Shown: piece after piece, positions 25,634 through 35,580 of the stretch
How positions within the stretch are numbered: the first letter of the stretch is position 1
Layout of the letters: every line of letters starts with the position of its first letter
Origin: a virus
Virus record (IMG/VR): IMGVR_UViG_3300017991_000051
Coordinates: 62,001-126,000 of that record
Reading direction: 5' to 3' (one strand)
Length of the DNA: 64,000 nt
Made by a program: the position numbers and the translations under genes
The notes under the pieces: model-generated
What the model saw: the letters and a program-made list of their open reading frames with translations, nothing else
What the model was told of the DNA's origin: nothing
Databases searched by the model: none

Positions 25634-27319
25634 CTACGGTACTGTAATCGTCGGCCGAACGGCGTACAGGTAAACCTCGTCGTCGAGTGCCGTCAACACC
25701 GTCCCGTCCCATGACAGCTTCAGGAACAGTACCTCCTCCGCACTGAGTTCAATTTCCTCGCTCCGAATCATGAAATACGTATTCGTCGGGATAGCCGTGA
25801 CGTCCGCCGGCCCCGTAGACCAATCGAACGCCAGCTCCGATGTCGCAACCTCCGACAGCAACTTCGTCAGCCCCGTCGTGGGCCTCGACATGCGCGAGAG
25901 CGTCATCGTGAAGCCACCAACGATATCCAGAATCGTTGCGGCTGTCAAGGTCGGACTCCCGCTCAGCACCAGCTCGAACCGGAGCATGGACCGCCGTCCC
26001 GCCGGCGTCGAGAAGTCACGTGCCGACGCACGGTAGATGACGTCGTTGGCACCGGCTGCACTGGAAGAGGAGGATGAGCTACCGGACGCGAAGAACCGAA
26101 GGTACCGCATGGCCGTCTCCGAGAACGTACCGGATTCGATGTTGCTCCCCACCTCCAACGGTGTAAGGTCCGGCAACGCACCGATCTCCAGATCGATATG
26201 ATTCGATAACGCCATCAGCGTCGTACCATGTATCACCTTCGTGAACCACACCTCGATCCGCACCGGCCAGTCCGGATAAGGTGCCTCGGACGAGGGAGAG
26301 GACTCGGCGCTTGCCGAACTCTCACACGGGTAGTTGACGGACCACGGGGCCTTCCCGTAGTTGTCGTCCATCCACCAGATACCGTCATTGTTCACGATCA
26401 CGAGGTCGCCAACTTCTCCCACGCCGTCAACTTCCACGTACACCTGATCGATCGGCATCGGCGGCCACAACGGTGCGAGGCTCTCATCCGCGGGGATATT
26501 GTACCCGAACTTGGCTCCCTCTGGGATATCCATACCGTCGAAGGCTGGGCTGTCCGCCGGCAACCAGCCGATCGCGTCCGTGTTCGGGCTCACGATCGTA
26601 TGTGTGATACCTGGGTAAGGCCCCTCGGGCTCCATCTCCCCCCACATGAAGGCAAACTTCGTAGGCACGCAGTTGACGCCGCCTGCCGGCTGATCCGCCA
26701 GCACCACATGATAATGTCCGTGGCTCTCCAGTAACGCCCGCTGGTCGGGGTTCACAATCACGTGGTATCCGTCGTCCTGCAGGCTCGACAGGCATACCCT
26801 GACGGGCGCTACCGTCCGCAGGGACGTCATCTGCCCCGCGTAGAACGGCGACAGGTACTGGATACCGTCAATGTAATCGCCGGCGATCACGTCCGCGAAT
26901 TCGTCGCCGAATACGGCCTCGCCCTGGATGATGACCGTGCCGGTCGTGTAATAGATCCCGCCGGAGATAAACCCAGAGGCGGTATCGCTCTTCTGCAACA
27001 CGAGTCCGCCGACGTACGCCTTCGACGTCAGCTGGTACAGCGTACTGTTCGGCGCGCTCGACAGTTCTGCCAGCGCCGGATACCACAAGCCATTCGAGGC
27101 GAGATAGACGGGAGACGCCAAGTCCGTGCCCACGAGGATACGCTGTTCCGTCAGGATCAGGGACTTGCCCGTCGTCAGGTTATCAACGAGGTTCTTCAGG
27201 TAGAGAAGGTTGTTCCACAGGTCGTCCGGCGGTCGGTTCGCGACCGCGCTCTCAACGTTCTCCCCGTTCCGTATCTGGCGATAGCTCGTCCGCCATGTCA
27301 GTGTTTCACTGCCTGCCAT
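25634..27319 (-). CDS. Probable virion/tail protein, Ser-rich linkers, 561 aa
   Basis: The ATG at 27319 has GGAGG seven bases upstream and begins MAGSETLTWRTSYRQIRNGENV. The N terminus is helical; the rest is beta-rich. Two long Ser-rich segments (ESSASAESSPSSEAPYP and ASGSSSSSSSAAGAND) look like flexible linkers or glycosylation targets. Neighbour genes are baseplate and fibre-like, so a tail or fibre-attachment role is likely. Confidence 0.6.
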   Translation of the reverse strand: MAGSETLTWRTSYRQIRNGENVESAVANRPPDDLWNNLLYLKNLVDNLTTGKSLILTEQRILVGTDLASPVYLASNGLWYPALAELSSAPNSTLYQLTSKAYVGGLVLQKSDTASGFISGGIYYTTGTVIIQGEAVFGDEFADVIAGDYIDGIQYLSPFYAGQMTSLRTVAPVRVCLSSLQDDGYHVIVNPDQRALLESHGHYHVVLADQPAGGVNCVPTKFAFMWGEMEPEGPYPGITHTIVSPNTDAIGWLPADSPAFDGMDIPEGAKFGYNIPADESLAPLWPPMPIDQVYVEVDGVGEVGDLVIVNNDGIWWMDDNYGKAPWSVNYPCESSASAESSPSSEAPYPDWPVRIEVWFTKVIHGTTLMALSNHIDLEIGALPDLTPLEVGSNIESGTFSETAMRYLRFFASGSSSSSSSAAGANDVIYRASARDFSTPAGRRSMLRFELVLSGSPTLTAATILDIVGGFTMTLSRMSRPTTGLTKLLSEVATSELAFDWSTGPADVTAIPTNTYFMIRSEEIELSAEEVLFLKLSWDGTVLTALDDEVYLYAVRPTITVP

Positions 27320-27342
27320 GATATTTCCTCCATATGCAGCCG

Positions 27343-27371
27343 TAAGATTCTGTAACGCAATACAAACTCTA
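27343..27371 (-). repeat. Recurrent intergenic element (copy 2)
   Basis: After a TAA stop on the minus strand: TTTGTA, 6 bases, TACAGAATCTTACGG. The two halves can pair over six bases (one G-U). It lies in the leader of the 561-aa gene. Confidence 0.4.
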
Positions 27372-27875
27372 TTAGCTGCTGGACAGCATCGACTCCCCGA
27401 ATGTATGGGGCCATACGATGCTGATCTCTTCATTCACCAACTTCAGTTTAGCCGTAAAGTCCGCGGGGGCGTAGCTCCTGCTGAACACGATATCCTGCGT
27501 CGGGTCGTCCGGATCCGGAGCCGCTACCAACGCCACCCCGTATACCACGCTCTGTGCTGCCGCGGAGAACGCATGGCCGCCGCGTCCGATGGTGTACCCG
27601 CCGCTCAAGGCCACAAACTGAACCCTGTTCGTCGAGAACTTCGTCGGGTCCGAGGACTCCAACGTAGGATCCGCCGTAAGCGGTACCCGAATGTAGTCAC
27701 GATCGGACAGTCCGGTATCCAACGCCGCGTAGTAGGAACGCCCTTCCGATGGATCCGGCGTTACTACGGGTGCCGGCAGCCCCCCGTTCCGGAACTCCAT
27801 GTACATGGTGTTGATCTCGTAGTCTTCCCCTGCAAGGAGTTTACCCAGCAAATCGATTCCGTCGTAGATGATCAT
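27372..27875 (-). CDS. Probable small virion protein, 167 aa
   Basis: Starts after AGGAGGAATAG. It is a beta-rich, acidic protein ending in MLSSS. Position between the baseplate-type genes suggests a tail component. No family was recognised. Confidence 0.55.
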   Translation of the reverse strand: MIIYDGIDLLGKLLAGEDYEINTMYMEFRNGGLPAPVVTPDPSEGRSYYAALDTGLSDRDYIRVPLTADPTLESSDPTKFSTNRVQFVALSGGYTIGRGGHAFSAAAQSVVYGVALVAAPDPDDPTQDIVFSRSYAPADFTAKLKLVNEEISIVWPHTFGESMLSSS

Positions 27876-27893
27876 TGTATCCTATTCCTCCTG

Positions 27894-30557
27894 TTAACCA
27901 ACGACCGCGCCCTCAATGGCGTCGACCGCAACTTGTTCTGTCAATGAGACACCGATAGTCTCCTCGAAGTCAGGCCCCGCACCGAGTCTCACTTCCTCGG
28001 TCAGAGGTGTTGTGATCAGGTTATCATCAACGATGATCTCCGTGAAGACGATATACGTCATGGGCGCGGGAAGCGCTTTCCGCAACTCTTCCATCATCTC
28101 CATGCCCAATGCGTTGTCACCCTCCAGACCAGCCTTCATGGTGACAATCAGAAGATTATAGCTGAGAATGCTTCGGAGTACAAACAACATCGGGTTGATC
28201 TTCTCCGGCAGATTGGCAGCCGTTGGGTCCCAACGAGCATCCGGATTCGCATGGTCGCTCCAGTCCAACAAGCGTTTGAAGGACGATCGCTGGTCCAGAT
28301 AGTTGGCGAGGGTGTACCACTGATCGAGGCCACGCTCGTGCACGTAGTCCCAGAACAGCTCGACGTCCCCCGGATAACCCCCAACCTCGAAGCGTACGAC
28401 CGCACGGCCTTCCTCCTCCCCCACGTACTCCACGTCCACGAGCTTGTTGGGGAAGTAGAGTGATCCGCTGTAGCCCTCGCCGCCCAACAGGCCTGGGCTC
28501 AGGCTGATACCGTCGATACCCACAGGCTGCAACAGGTGTCCGGGGATGGGCACCAACGGCGGCCGGTTTTCAATGATGGCCGTGAACTTAACATTGCTGA
28601 GGATCCAGCACGGCGTTGGATAGGTAACAAACTTCTGAACCTCCCACGGAGTAGTCCCCGGCGGTGTCACCAAGCTGCCAGGCGCTGGGTAACCGAACTC
28701 CGCCTGGAACTCCGCTTCCGTGAACGGACCACCCTTGAATATGGGGTAGGTTCCGGGCGTCGATTCCGGCTCCCACTCCTGCGTTTCCGCGTTGAAGCGA
28801 GGTTCCGTCCGAATCTGATCCACGGCCATGGGGTCAACCGCGCACCATTTGGTTTCCGGCAGACCGTTGACGCGGAAGAAGATCTGGCCCCTGTCACCGA
28901 ACTCGTCCACCGTGAACTCAAAATGATAGGCGGCATTGACCTCACTGTTCGCCCCGAAAGCACGCCAGCGGATGCCGTCATTCAGCTCGCTGACTGCCGC
29001 GCCGGTATGCCGCGGGTTGTTCCCCCCGATCTCGTCTGGATAGGCCTGCGTTGCGCCAGCCACGTTGCTGAAGTTAGTCCGGAACAGGACTTGCTCCTCC
29101 ACCCTCCCCGGCTCGAAGTGGACGATCTCGAAGACGATATTGTCCTCGTTACCCCGCCAGTCCCCGACGATAATGAGATCGAACTCTATCTTCAACCCGA
29201 GACTCAGTGTGACATGCTGCTCCTCGAACGAAGCTGGTATGTCGTCCTCACCAACGAGTGTGTAGGATCCAACCCCGATGAGCCCCTTCGCACCCGTGTT
29301 ACCGTAGCACGCATACGACAGATCCAACGGGTTGGAGATGCTGAATAGGTAGTTACGCGGGTTATCGTAATCGAATGTCCCGTCCGCGAAGTAGTCGCTC
29401 CATGGCCGGCCATCAAGGTAAAGCGGTTTGATGGTATTTCTCAACTGGTACTCTGTGGTGACCGATGGCCTATAGTTCGGATCAACACCCTTCGTGGGCC
29501 CGTCCTCGGTACGTGTTATGTACGGTTTGGAGTTGATATCCGGATATGCCGACGGCTGCAGATTACCGTCGCCATCCACGAAGTATTCGGTGATCCCGTC
29601 CGGCACGTTCTTCGGGTCGATGACGTCGAAGGTATCGACCAGCCGATCATCGCGGTTGACCGTATCGCCTACGGCAACTATCGGCGTCGAGTTGAGATGA
29701 TAGGTGTACACGTTCTGATCCGTCACAATCTGCAGTTTACGGCCCTCGAGGATCGCCTCCACGGTCTCCGTCCCGCGTGCGACAGGAACATCCATTACGG
29801 CGGCGATCGTGCGCTGGAGACCATTCTGGAACGATGTGCGGGTATGCATGTCCCAGATGGCGTTGACGTAGTCGCGGTAGGGCTCACTCGAATCCGCCTT
29901 CGTCCCCAACACGTACCCGAAGTGGTTCCATATGTACTCGTAGTCCACGCTGCAAGAGAAAGCCCAGAGCAATGCCTCGTAGTCCTGCTCACCGTCGGAG
30001 TTGATAATGGAGCGGACGGCGATCCGCTCATCGTTGAATACGTCGATTGTGAAGAATATGATCCCCTGCTCAACATCCACGCCGAAGTCCACACCCTCCA
30101 CGAGCACCAAGCTCGGGTTCGTCAGCCGGTTGCAGATCAACTTGATATGCTTCACATCCGTCGGGAGCGGGAACGCATAGTTGTTATCATCGATCAGGGA
30201 GTCACCGTACTGGAATATCTGGTTGTACGGCGGGTTGAGTGCCTCCTCCCCGTACAGTGCGCGCCGCGGCCCGTACTGGAGGGGCACCGCCGCCATGTCG
30301 CTGGTAACGCCTTGCTGCAGGTAGAGAGGCTTCCACAGCTCCGTATGATATACCGGCACCGTGAATCGGGAGACGACGTCACGCATCTCGTTCGCATCCT
30401 GCGTGGCCTGCTCGAAGAGCATCGCCCGCCCTTGGAACAACCCGTCGACAACCGCTCGATCGTTGAATCGTTCGGACCAGAACGACCCGAGTGTGGCCGT
30501 CATCTGCGCCGGCTGATCCAGATCACCGCGAGGAAATACTGGAAGCACTGTACTCAT
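27894..30557 (-). CDS. Probable baseplate/tail protein, 887 aa
   Basis: A large soluble protein of probable mixed alpha/beta type. Its N terminus has SFWSERFNDRAVVDGLFQGR and later RTIAAVMDVPVARGTETVEA, resembling large baseplate-linked proteins of myophages. It follows the J-like baseplate gene directly. No enzyme motif is visible. Tail or fibre-connector function is inferred from context. Confidence 0.6.
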   Translation of the reverse strand: MSTVLPVFPRGDLDQPAQMTATLGSFWSERFNDRAVVDGLFQGRAMLFEQATQDANEMRDVVSRFTVPVYHTELWKPLYLQQGVTSDMAAVPLQYGPRRALYGEEALNPPYNQIFQYGDSLIDDNNYAFPLPTDVKHIKLICNRLTNPSLVLVEGVDFGVDVEQGIIFFTIDVFNDERIAVRSIINSDGEQDYEALLWAFSCSVDYEYIWNHFGYVLGTKADSSEPYRDYVNAIWDMHTRTSFQNGLQRTIAAVMDVPVARGTETVEAILEGRKLQIVTDQNVYTYHLNSTPIVAVGDTVNRDDRLVDTFDVIDPKNVPDGITEYFVDGDGNLQPSAYPDINSKPYITRTEDGPTKGVDPNYRPSVTTEYQLRNTIKPLYLDGRPWSDYFADGTFDYDNPRNYLFSISNPLDLSYACYGNTGAKGLIGVGSYTLVGEDDIPASFEEQHVTLSLGLKIEFDLIIVGDWRGNEDNIVFEIVHFEPGRVEEQVLFRTNFSNVAGATQAYPDEIGGNNPRHTGAAVSELNDGIRWRAFGANSEVNAAYHFEFTVDEFGDRGQIFFRVNGLPETKWCAVDPMAVDQIRTEPRFNAETQEWEPESTPGTYPIFKGGPFTEAEFQAEFGYPAPGSLVTPPGTTPWEVQKFVTYPTPCWILSNVKFTAIIENRPPLVPIPGHLLQPVGIDGISLSPGLLGGEGYSGSLYFPNKLVDVEYVGEEEGRAVVRFEVGGYPGDVELFWDYVHERGLDQWYTLANYLDQRSSFKRLLDWSDHANPDARWDPTAANLPEKINPMLFVLRSILSYNLLIVTMKAGLEGDNALGMEMMEELRKALPAPMTYIVFTEIIVDDNLITTPLTEEVRLGAGPDFEETIGVSLTEQVAVDAIEGAVVG

Positions 30558-30570
30558 AAGTCACTCTTCC

Positions 30571-32364
30571 TTATACGTTTATAGTCGAAACCGGTGTCAG
30601 CGTCAGAAAGATGTCGTCGGTCGAGAGATAGTACGCAACCGTCCGTCGCGACACGCTGAGCGATGGATCATCCGTAATCACCAGCTCGGACTGGCTCTCC
30701 AAACTCTCCGTGGTGCCGTCCGGCTTGAGTACCGAGCCCCGCATCGTCAGCGGCAGTACAGCGTACCCGTTGTTGCCCAGCAGATCCGCCACCGCGTCCA
30801 CGATGGTTGCCGCCGGCAACGACGGTGCCGTAAACCTCACCGCGTTCACCGCGTTGGCAATAGCGGTCTTGACCGACGTCTCAGTCGGTGCCGTCTGTGT
30901 CGCTGGGTACGCCACCTCGACATCGATCGATACGAAACACGGGATCGCCGCGCGCACCAAGTAGTCGGCGGCCGGCGATCGACGCGACCGCGAGTTCACA
31001 AAGTTCTGGATGTCGACGATGCTAGGAATGTAGCTCATGTAGAGGTCATAGAAGCGGTAGCCGTTCGTCAGGTAGGTGTCGATCGTAACATCGCCCTCAC
31101 TGACCGGAATAGCGGTCAGGACGCCGTCAATGTACACGCTGACGGTATCGAGGCCGCGCACTGCCGCAAGTATACGCTCACGATGATCAGGCTGAGACTC
31201 CGCATCCTGCACGTTGACCGTCGCGCTCCCTTGGTAGGCGCTGAACGTCGCTTCCGACGGCTCGTTGATCGTCGGCTCGAACTCCGCGTCCGGCGGGCTA
31301 TAGATTCCCCGCTCGCCCGTCTCCAGCAGCGTCAGGTTGATCGTGGTCTCCGACGCGGGATCCATCGGCGCCGCGCGTTCGAAGCGGTAGAACGCCGGCA
31401 ACACCGTCGGCGAGATTGAGAACTGGGTGGTCACATCCATCGAACTGTAGGGAATTGTCGCCTCCGCATCCCGCACGGACATCGGCAGCGCGGCCACGGA
31501 TATCTTCGTCGTGTAGGGGGCGGCCGCCGTCCGCACGTAGATATCACCCTTTCCGCCGCAGCTGATCCCGAATATGTTGTTCCGGTCACGACGCATCTCC
31601 TCATCCCCGAAACCGATGATGCTCAGGTCGATAATGGACGCGAAATTCGTGCGAAGCATGGACTCGATGGATACGCGGTCGGCCGTTGCCTGCGCGGCAA
31701 TACCATCATCTAGACGGGATACCAAGTCCGCGTTGCTCTCCTCGACCGTACCCGCCTGGAAGTCGGAAACGGCGTAGGCCTCGACGAAGCCTGTTGGCTC
31801 CGGGGAGGCGGTGAATATGGCTCCTTGGTCGACGCGGCTTCCGCTGTCCACCTGCTCCACGACCGTGATGGTGAACCAGTAGTTACCATCCGGACGTTGC
31901 TGGATCGCCCGCTCGTTATCGGCAGTGATCAGGCTGGCATTGATCAACCCCACGTAATCTTGGTTGGGCACGAACGTACGGTCGTTGTTTGTAAACACCG
32001 TCGTCGCCGGCACTTGCGTGGTCGCCAGCGAGGATATAACGATCGCCATCTCGCCTGTCGCAGCGGTTGCGGCCGTGCGGGTGATAAAGTAGTTGCTCAT
32101 CAAGGAGTCAACGATATCTTCGTCGGCCAGTGTCGGATCATCATTGATCTCCTGCAGCGACATACTTCGGCGCATGGCGTCGACTTCGTCACGGTTCATC
32201 GTGTCGAACAGCGCGTTCGGGTACATCAACAGCTGTTGGAGAATACCACCTTTGCCAAGGTCCAGCTCCGGAAACAGTTCGGACAGCAACGTCGTGAGCA
32301 GTTGTTCCCGCTCCTCAACGGTAGCTTGATCCAGTTCGCTCAAATCAGTTGTATTGATGGTCAT
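30571..32364 (-). CDS. Baseplate J-like (gp47-like) protein
   Basis: 597 residues from the ATG at 32364, which is preceded by GGAGGGATAAG. The protein has the long helical N terminus (many Glu/Leu/Asp) and following beta domains typical of the baseplate J / Mu gp47 family, with repeated segments of the type SGSRVDQGAIFTA. In myophages this protein forms the baseplate wedge. It lies directly after the gp25-like gene, matching the conserved order. Confidence 0.78.
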   Translation of the reverse strand: MTINTTDLSELDQATVEEREQLLTTLLSELFPELDLGKGGILQQLLMYPNALFDTMNRDEVDAMRRSMSLQEINDDPTLADEDIVDSLMSNYFITRTAATAATGEMAIVISSLATTQVPATTVFTNNDRTFVPNQDYVGLINASLITADNERAIQQRPDGNYWFTITVVEQVDSGSRVDQGAIFTASPEPTGFVEAYAVSDFQAGTVEESNADLVSRLDDGIAAQATADRVSIESMLRTNFASIIDLSIIGFGDEEMRRDRNNIFGISCGGKGDIYVRTAAAPYTTKISVAALPMSVRDAEATIPYSSMDVTTQFSISPTVLPAFYRFERAAPMDPASETTINLTLLETGERGIYSPPDAEFEPTINEPSEATFSAYQGSATVNVQDAESQPDHRERILAAVRGLDTVSVYIDGVLTAIPVSEGDVTIDTYLTNGYRFYDLYMSYIPSIVDIQNFVNSRSRRSPAADYLVRAAIPCFVSIDVEVAYPATQTAPTETSVKTAIANAVNAVRFTAPSLPAATIVDAVADLLGNNGYAVLPLTMRGSVLKPDGTTESLESQSELVITDDPSLSVSRRTVAYYLSTDDIFLTLTPVSTINV

Positions 32365-32365
32365 C

Positions 32366-32791
32366 TTATCCCTCCACATTCTTTGTCGGCAGGACGATCG
32401 TACGCGACGTACCGTCCCGAGTTGTCAGCAGTACTTCCAATCGCAGACCCGGAGGGTCCAGTGTGAAATTGCTCAGTACGGCGGATACGAGGACCTCATC
32501 GTCCGGCTCGTCGCCCGTCAGCTGCGTTGCCATATACTGCAGCACGGCGTCCGCCGCTTCGTTGAAATAGGTCGTTACGTCCATCTCCGTGCGGACGATA
32601 CCATTCTTCAGTACAGTAATGAATTCCGTACCAAAATCAAGCTCGTATTCCTGCGTACCCACCTCCATGAGGAAGGCGAGTGCGAACTTCTGAGACACCT
32701 TCAGAGGCCCGGTAACCGCATACGTTATGTTCCCAAAGCCGGAGAGTGCCACGTTGCCCTCGAACAGCCCTATGTCGTATGTTGTGCTCAT
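32366..32791 (-). CDS. gp25-like baseplate wedge protein
   Basis: A 141-residue protein with FALAFLMEVGTQEYELDFGTEF, matching the core pattern of the gp25/lysozyme-like baseplate wedge family, where a helix is followed by the conserved Gly and FGT turn. It is immediately upstream of the J-like gene, as in many contractile-tail systems. Confidence 0.68.
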   Translation of the reverse strand: MSTTYDIGLFEGNVALSGFGNITYAVTGPLKVSQKFALAFLMEVGTQEYELDFGTEFITVLKNGIVRTEMDVTTYFNEAADAVLQYMATQLTGDEPDDEVLVSAVLSNFTLDPPGLRLEVLLTTRDGTSRTIVLPTKNVEG

Positions 32792-33240
32792 CTTGATAGA
32801 TCCAGTTGCATCAGTTCAATGTCCGCATCCGCCAGCGATTTCCGCCGGGAGAGCGCGGCTCCAATGTGCCTTATTCTCGAGCTGTACCGAAGGATCATCG
32901 CCTGCTGCATGGACGACAGGGCATCGCTCTGCCGTTTGGCACGCATAGCCACCCCCGCAGCCTCCTTCTTGTCTACAGCATCCTTGTATACCTTCCCCAC
33001 CGCCTCACGATCGAACAGCGGATAGATCGCATCGAAGTCCAGTATGTCCGGATCGTCCGTCTTCGTCACCGCGGGAATGGTGTCATCCTCGGCATCCGAT
33101 GGCGGCGCACTGTTATCCACGCCGCCGGTGGAGAATTTCTCCCAGATCCCGCCGGATTTGTTGAGCAGCTGCCCCTCGATGTAGCGGGCCATGACCCGCA
33201 GATCCGTGAGGCGCTTTAGCAGTGTGGCGTCGTTGCTCAT
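32788..33240 (-). CDS. Hypothetical helical protein, 150 aa
   Basis: A helical, charged protein with an acidic middle (PPSDAEDDTIPAV). Starts and ends in ATGA overlaps. It lies between the sigma-factor gene and the gp25-like gene, so a baseplate role is possible. Not recognised. Confidence 0.55.
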   Translation of the reverse strand: MSNDATLLKRLTDLRVMARYIEGQLLNKSGGIWEKFSTGGVDNSAPPSDAEDDTIPAVTKTDDPDILDFDAIYPLFDREAVGKVYKDAVDKKEAAGVAMRAKRQSDALSSMQQAMILRYSSRIRHIGAALSRRKSLADADIELMQLDLSR

Positions 33241-33968
33241 AGTATCTCGTACTCCATACCCTCGGACACGCGGGCGGATAGCCGGCGCGCACGCTGCGTG
33301 ATAGCCGGTATGCTTATGCCCAGCTTGGTTGCCATCTGCGTCTTGCTTATCCGCGGCTGCCCGTGCATTCCGAGCGACCAGTCCAAGATCTTCTTATCGA
33401 TCGGATCCAGCTCGGCGTACAGGGCGTCTAACCACAACCGCTCCGACTCGTTGCCGCGCGTTGCCGGCACGTCACGGACACCGATGTCGCTCTCGAAAGC
33501 CTGCTCCGTCACCGTCGGTATCGCATACCGGCGGCGGATACTGTTGATCCGTCGTACTGATAGCCCTGACTTGTCCGCCAACTCCGGCGGCGTCGGCTCC
33601 CGGCCCAGCTCGTGTACAAGGTCGTGCTCTATCCGCTGCAGGGAGCGAAGGTCCAGTGCCGCCTGCTCAGGGATCGGGATCGCATGCTGCTGCTTCGGCC
33701 CGAACCGCTGGATGCGTTTCAACTCGTTGAACACGAATGTGTTAAGCTTGGCCCGCTTCGGATCATAACGGGGTAACGCTTTGATGACATGCAGTTGCGC
33801 CGTCGTCCTCATGTTCGGATCATCGGCGTACCCGTAGGTCCTCAGCGCGCTGTCAATAGTCGGACGCAGCGACGAGACCAGTGGCGTCAGCGTCCCAGGG
33901 TTTGGAGATGCCTTCCACTGCTTGTACAGCTGTGTCGGATCCGGTTGATTATCAGGATTGGGTTTCAT
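33237..33968 (-). CDS. Sigma-70-family RNA polymerase sigma factor
   Basis: 243 residues from the ATG at 33968; the longer frame lies in the upstream gene and was not used. A region 2-like helical segment (PTIDSALRTYGYADD... LNTFVFNELKRIQRF) is followed by a region 3-like LVHELGREPTPPELADKSGL and a region 4-like helix-turn-helix ISKTQMATKLGISIPAITQR. It would direct host RNA polymerase to phage promoters, perhaps the late genes. Placement inside the baseplate gene row is unusual. It overlaps the hub gene by 17 bases, so it is translated from the late operon. Confidence 0.8.
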   Translation of the reverse strand: MKPNPDNQPDPTQLYKQWKASPNPGTLTPLVSSLRPTIDSALRTYGYADDPNMRTTAQLHVIKALPRYDPKRAKLNTFVFNELKRIQRFGPKQQHAIPIPEQAALDLRSLQRIEHDLVHELGREPTPPELADKSGLSVRRINSIRRRYAIPTVTEQAFESDIGVRDVPATRGNESERLWLDALYAELDPIDKKILDWSLGMHGQPRISKTQMATKLGISIPAITQRARRLSARVSEGMEYEIL

Positions 33969-35580
33969 CTGTATCCACGTTCTCAATCGTTGGCGCCGCA
34001 AGCAAATCGGATGACGCGAGCAGTGTCGTATACAGTGGATTGCTCGCCACTCCTCCCTTGCTGTCCTCCGCACTCCGGAGATGCGTCAGTCGGTATGATG
34101 TCATCGCCAGCGAGCGCTGAATGTTTATGTCTATAGTAACACCAGTTACGTGTCCACACACGACTTTTCTTGCCGTCGTCATATCCGGGATCTCGATGCC
34201 GATATTGGTACCGACGCCGACGTCGAACCGGAGCGGGCCTTGTAATGTCCCAGTATTGTAACGGTACTGACGATCTAATAGTACCATTTGCGCAAAATTC
34301 CTCCCTAACGCAGCAACGCTATCACTTTCACGTTCGCGCTGCGTAGCAACGCTCTCGAGTACACGTCTCTCCTCTGCCGTCGGTACCCTACCACGACTAC
34401 GAATTGAAACATCGGTATAGGTTCCAGCATCATTCTTTATGGGGCTTCGTAGCCATTGAGGCAACGGCATGGCATCGACCATACCTACCTCATCTGTCTC
34501 AACAAAGTATGCAGATTTCAGAACGGTAGCCTTAACATCAGGCCTTGAGTCCATTGTATCCTCGTCGTAAAGAACAAGGCCTATGATGCGTTTACGGACT
34601 TGATCGCTCATTCGCAAGTAAACATACTCGTCGCTACTCAGAACGTTGCTAACGTTGTCAAGCACGGGCGCCCATGGCACAAATGCCGCATAGTCAACCG
34701 TGGGTACTATGGCATATAGAAACTGTCCTGCCAGCTTGACATATGAATCCCACAAAACACCGCCTGCAAATACCATGACGAACGCATTGACAAACGCCTT
34801 AGCTACGCCGCCCGCAACCGATCCGGACATTTCGAACGCAAGTTTCAACGATGCGGATATCTTTGAGAAAACTGATTTGGCCGCCTCGTTGGATAATTCC
34901 GTTTTGCCAATCTCGCCAGACGCCAGCTGGTTTGACATCGTACTTATCATGCTGCCTAAGTCTGAAGTCGCAATCTCCTCTACTTCAGCGTAGTACCCGT
35001 CCAAACTAAACGTCGGTTTGTCATTCCCTACTAAGCTTCGTTGCGTAATAGGGTTCTCAACATCCCATAAGGCCAACGGGGTCCTAGAATCCGACAATGC
35101 AGATGTCGCACGTAACGTGTCCAACCAGTGAACAACCATCACCATCACCCCGACTTGGTTAGGCGCGCGCGATGTCGAGATGCCGGATGTGTATCCGTCA
35201 AACACTTTGTAGCGGGTACCGTTGATGCGAATGTACACCTGTACCGCGCGGCGAACCTTCAACTCGGCAGTGGACGTACCGGCACCCACCTTCTTGCTCG
35301 TCACCTCACGGCCCACGGCAAGCGTTATAGATCCCCTCGGCACTTGGTTGATGTCGAAGTTCAGGTTCATACCGATGATGTCTATAGTGCCCAAGCCGTC
35401 AAGTACGGCCCACGCCTCGACCTCATAGTACGAGTAGTCACCGGTACCGCGTATAGGCGCCGTAGTACCGATATCGAGCTGGCTCGGCGTCGATCCGCGC
35501 AGGTCTATCTCCGCCGGATTGCGTTCCTCGATCTCGATAACGCCTTCCGGTGTATCCCCTATTCTGACTACCTCACTCAT
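33952..35580 (-). CDS. Probable baseplate hub protein, 542 aa
   Basis: A long protein with beta-domain ends and a central helical, Ala/Ser-rich segment (KAFVNAFVMVFAGGVLW). The N terminus resembles late-control/hub proteins that carry the spike. It sits between the tail-end proteins near the tape measure gene and the gp25-like gene, as hub proteins do. Assigned by order and general style. Confidence 0.6.
   Translation of the reverse strand: MSEVVRIGDTPEGVIEIEERNPAEIDLRGSTPSQLDIGTTAPIRGTGDYSYYEVEAWAVLDGLGTIDIIGMNLNFDINQVPRGSITLAVGREVTSKKVGAGTSTAELKVRRAVQVYIRINGTRYKVFDGYTSGISTSRAPNQVGVMVMVVHWLDTLRATSALSDSRTPLALWDVENPITQRSLVGNDKPTFSLDGYYAEVEEIATSDLGSMISTMSNQLASGEIGKTELSNEAAKSVFSKISASLKLAFEMSGSVAGGVAKAFVNAFVMVFAGGVLWDSYVKLAGQFLYAIVPTVDYAAFVPWAPVLDNVSNVLSSDEYVYLRMSDQVRKRIIGLVLYDEDTMDSRPDVKATVLKSAYFVETDEVGMVDAMPLPQWLRSPIKNDAGTYTDVSIRSRGRVPTAEERRVLESVATQRERESDSVAALGRNFAQMVLLDRQYRYNTGTLQGPLRFDVGVGTNIGIEIPDMTTARKVVCGHVTGVTIDINIQRSLAMTSYRLTHLRSAEDSKGGVASNPLYTTLLASSDLLAAPTIENVDTDETQS

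Noticed and set aside
28536-29348. 270-residue plus-strand frame
   Set aside because: Antisense shadow of the 887-aa minus gene; Arg/Leu-rich without motif or RBS.
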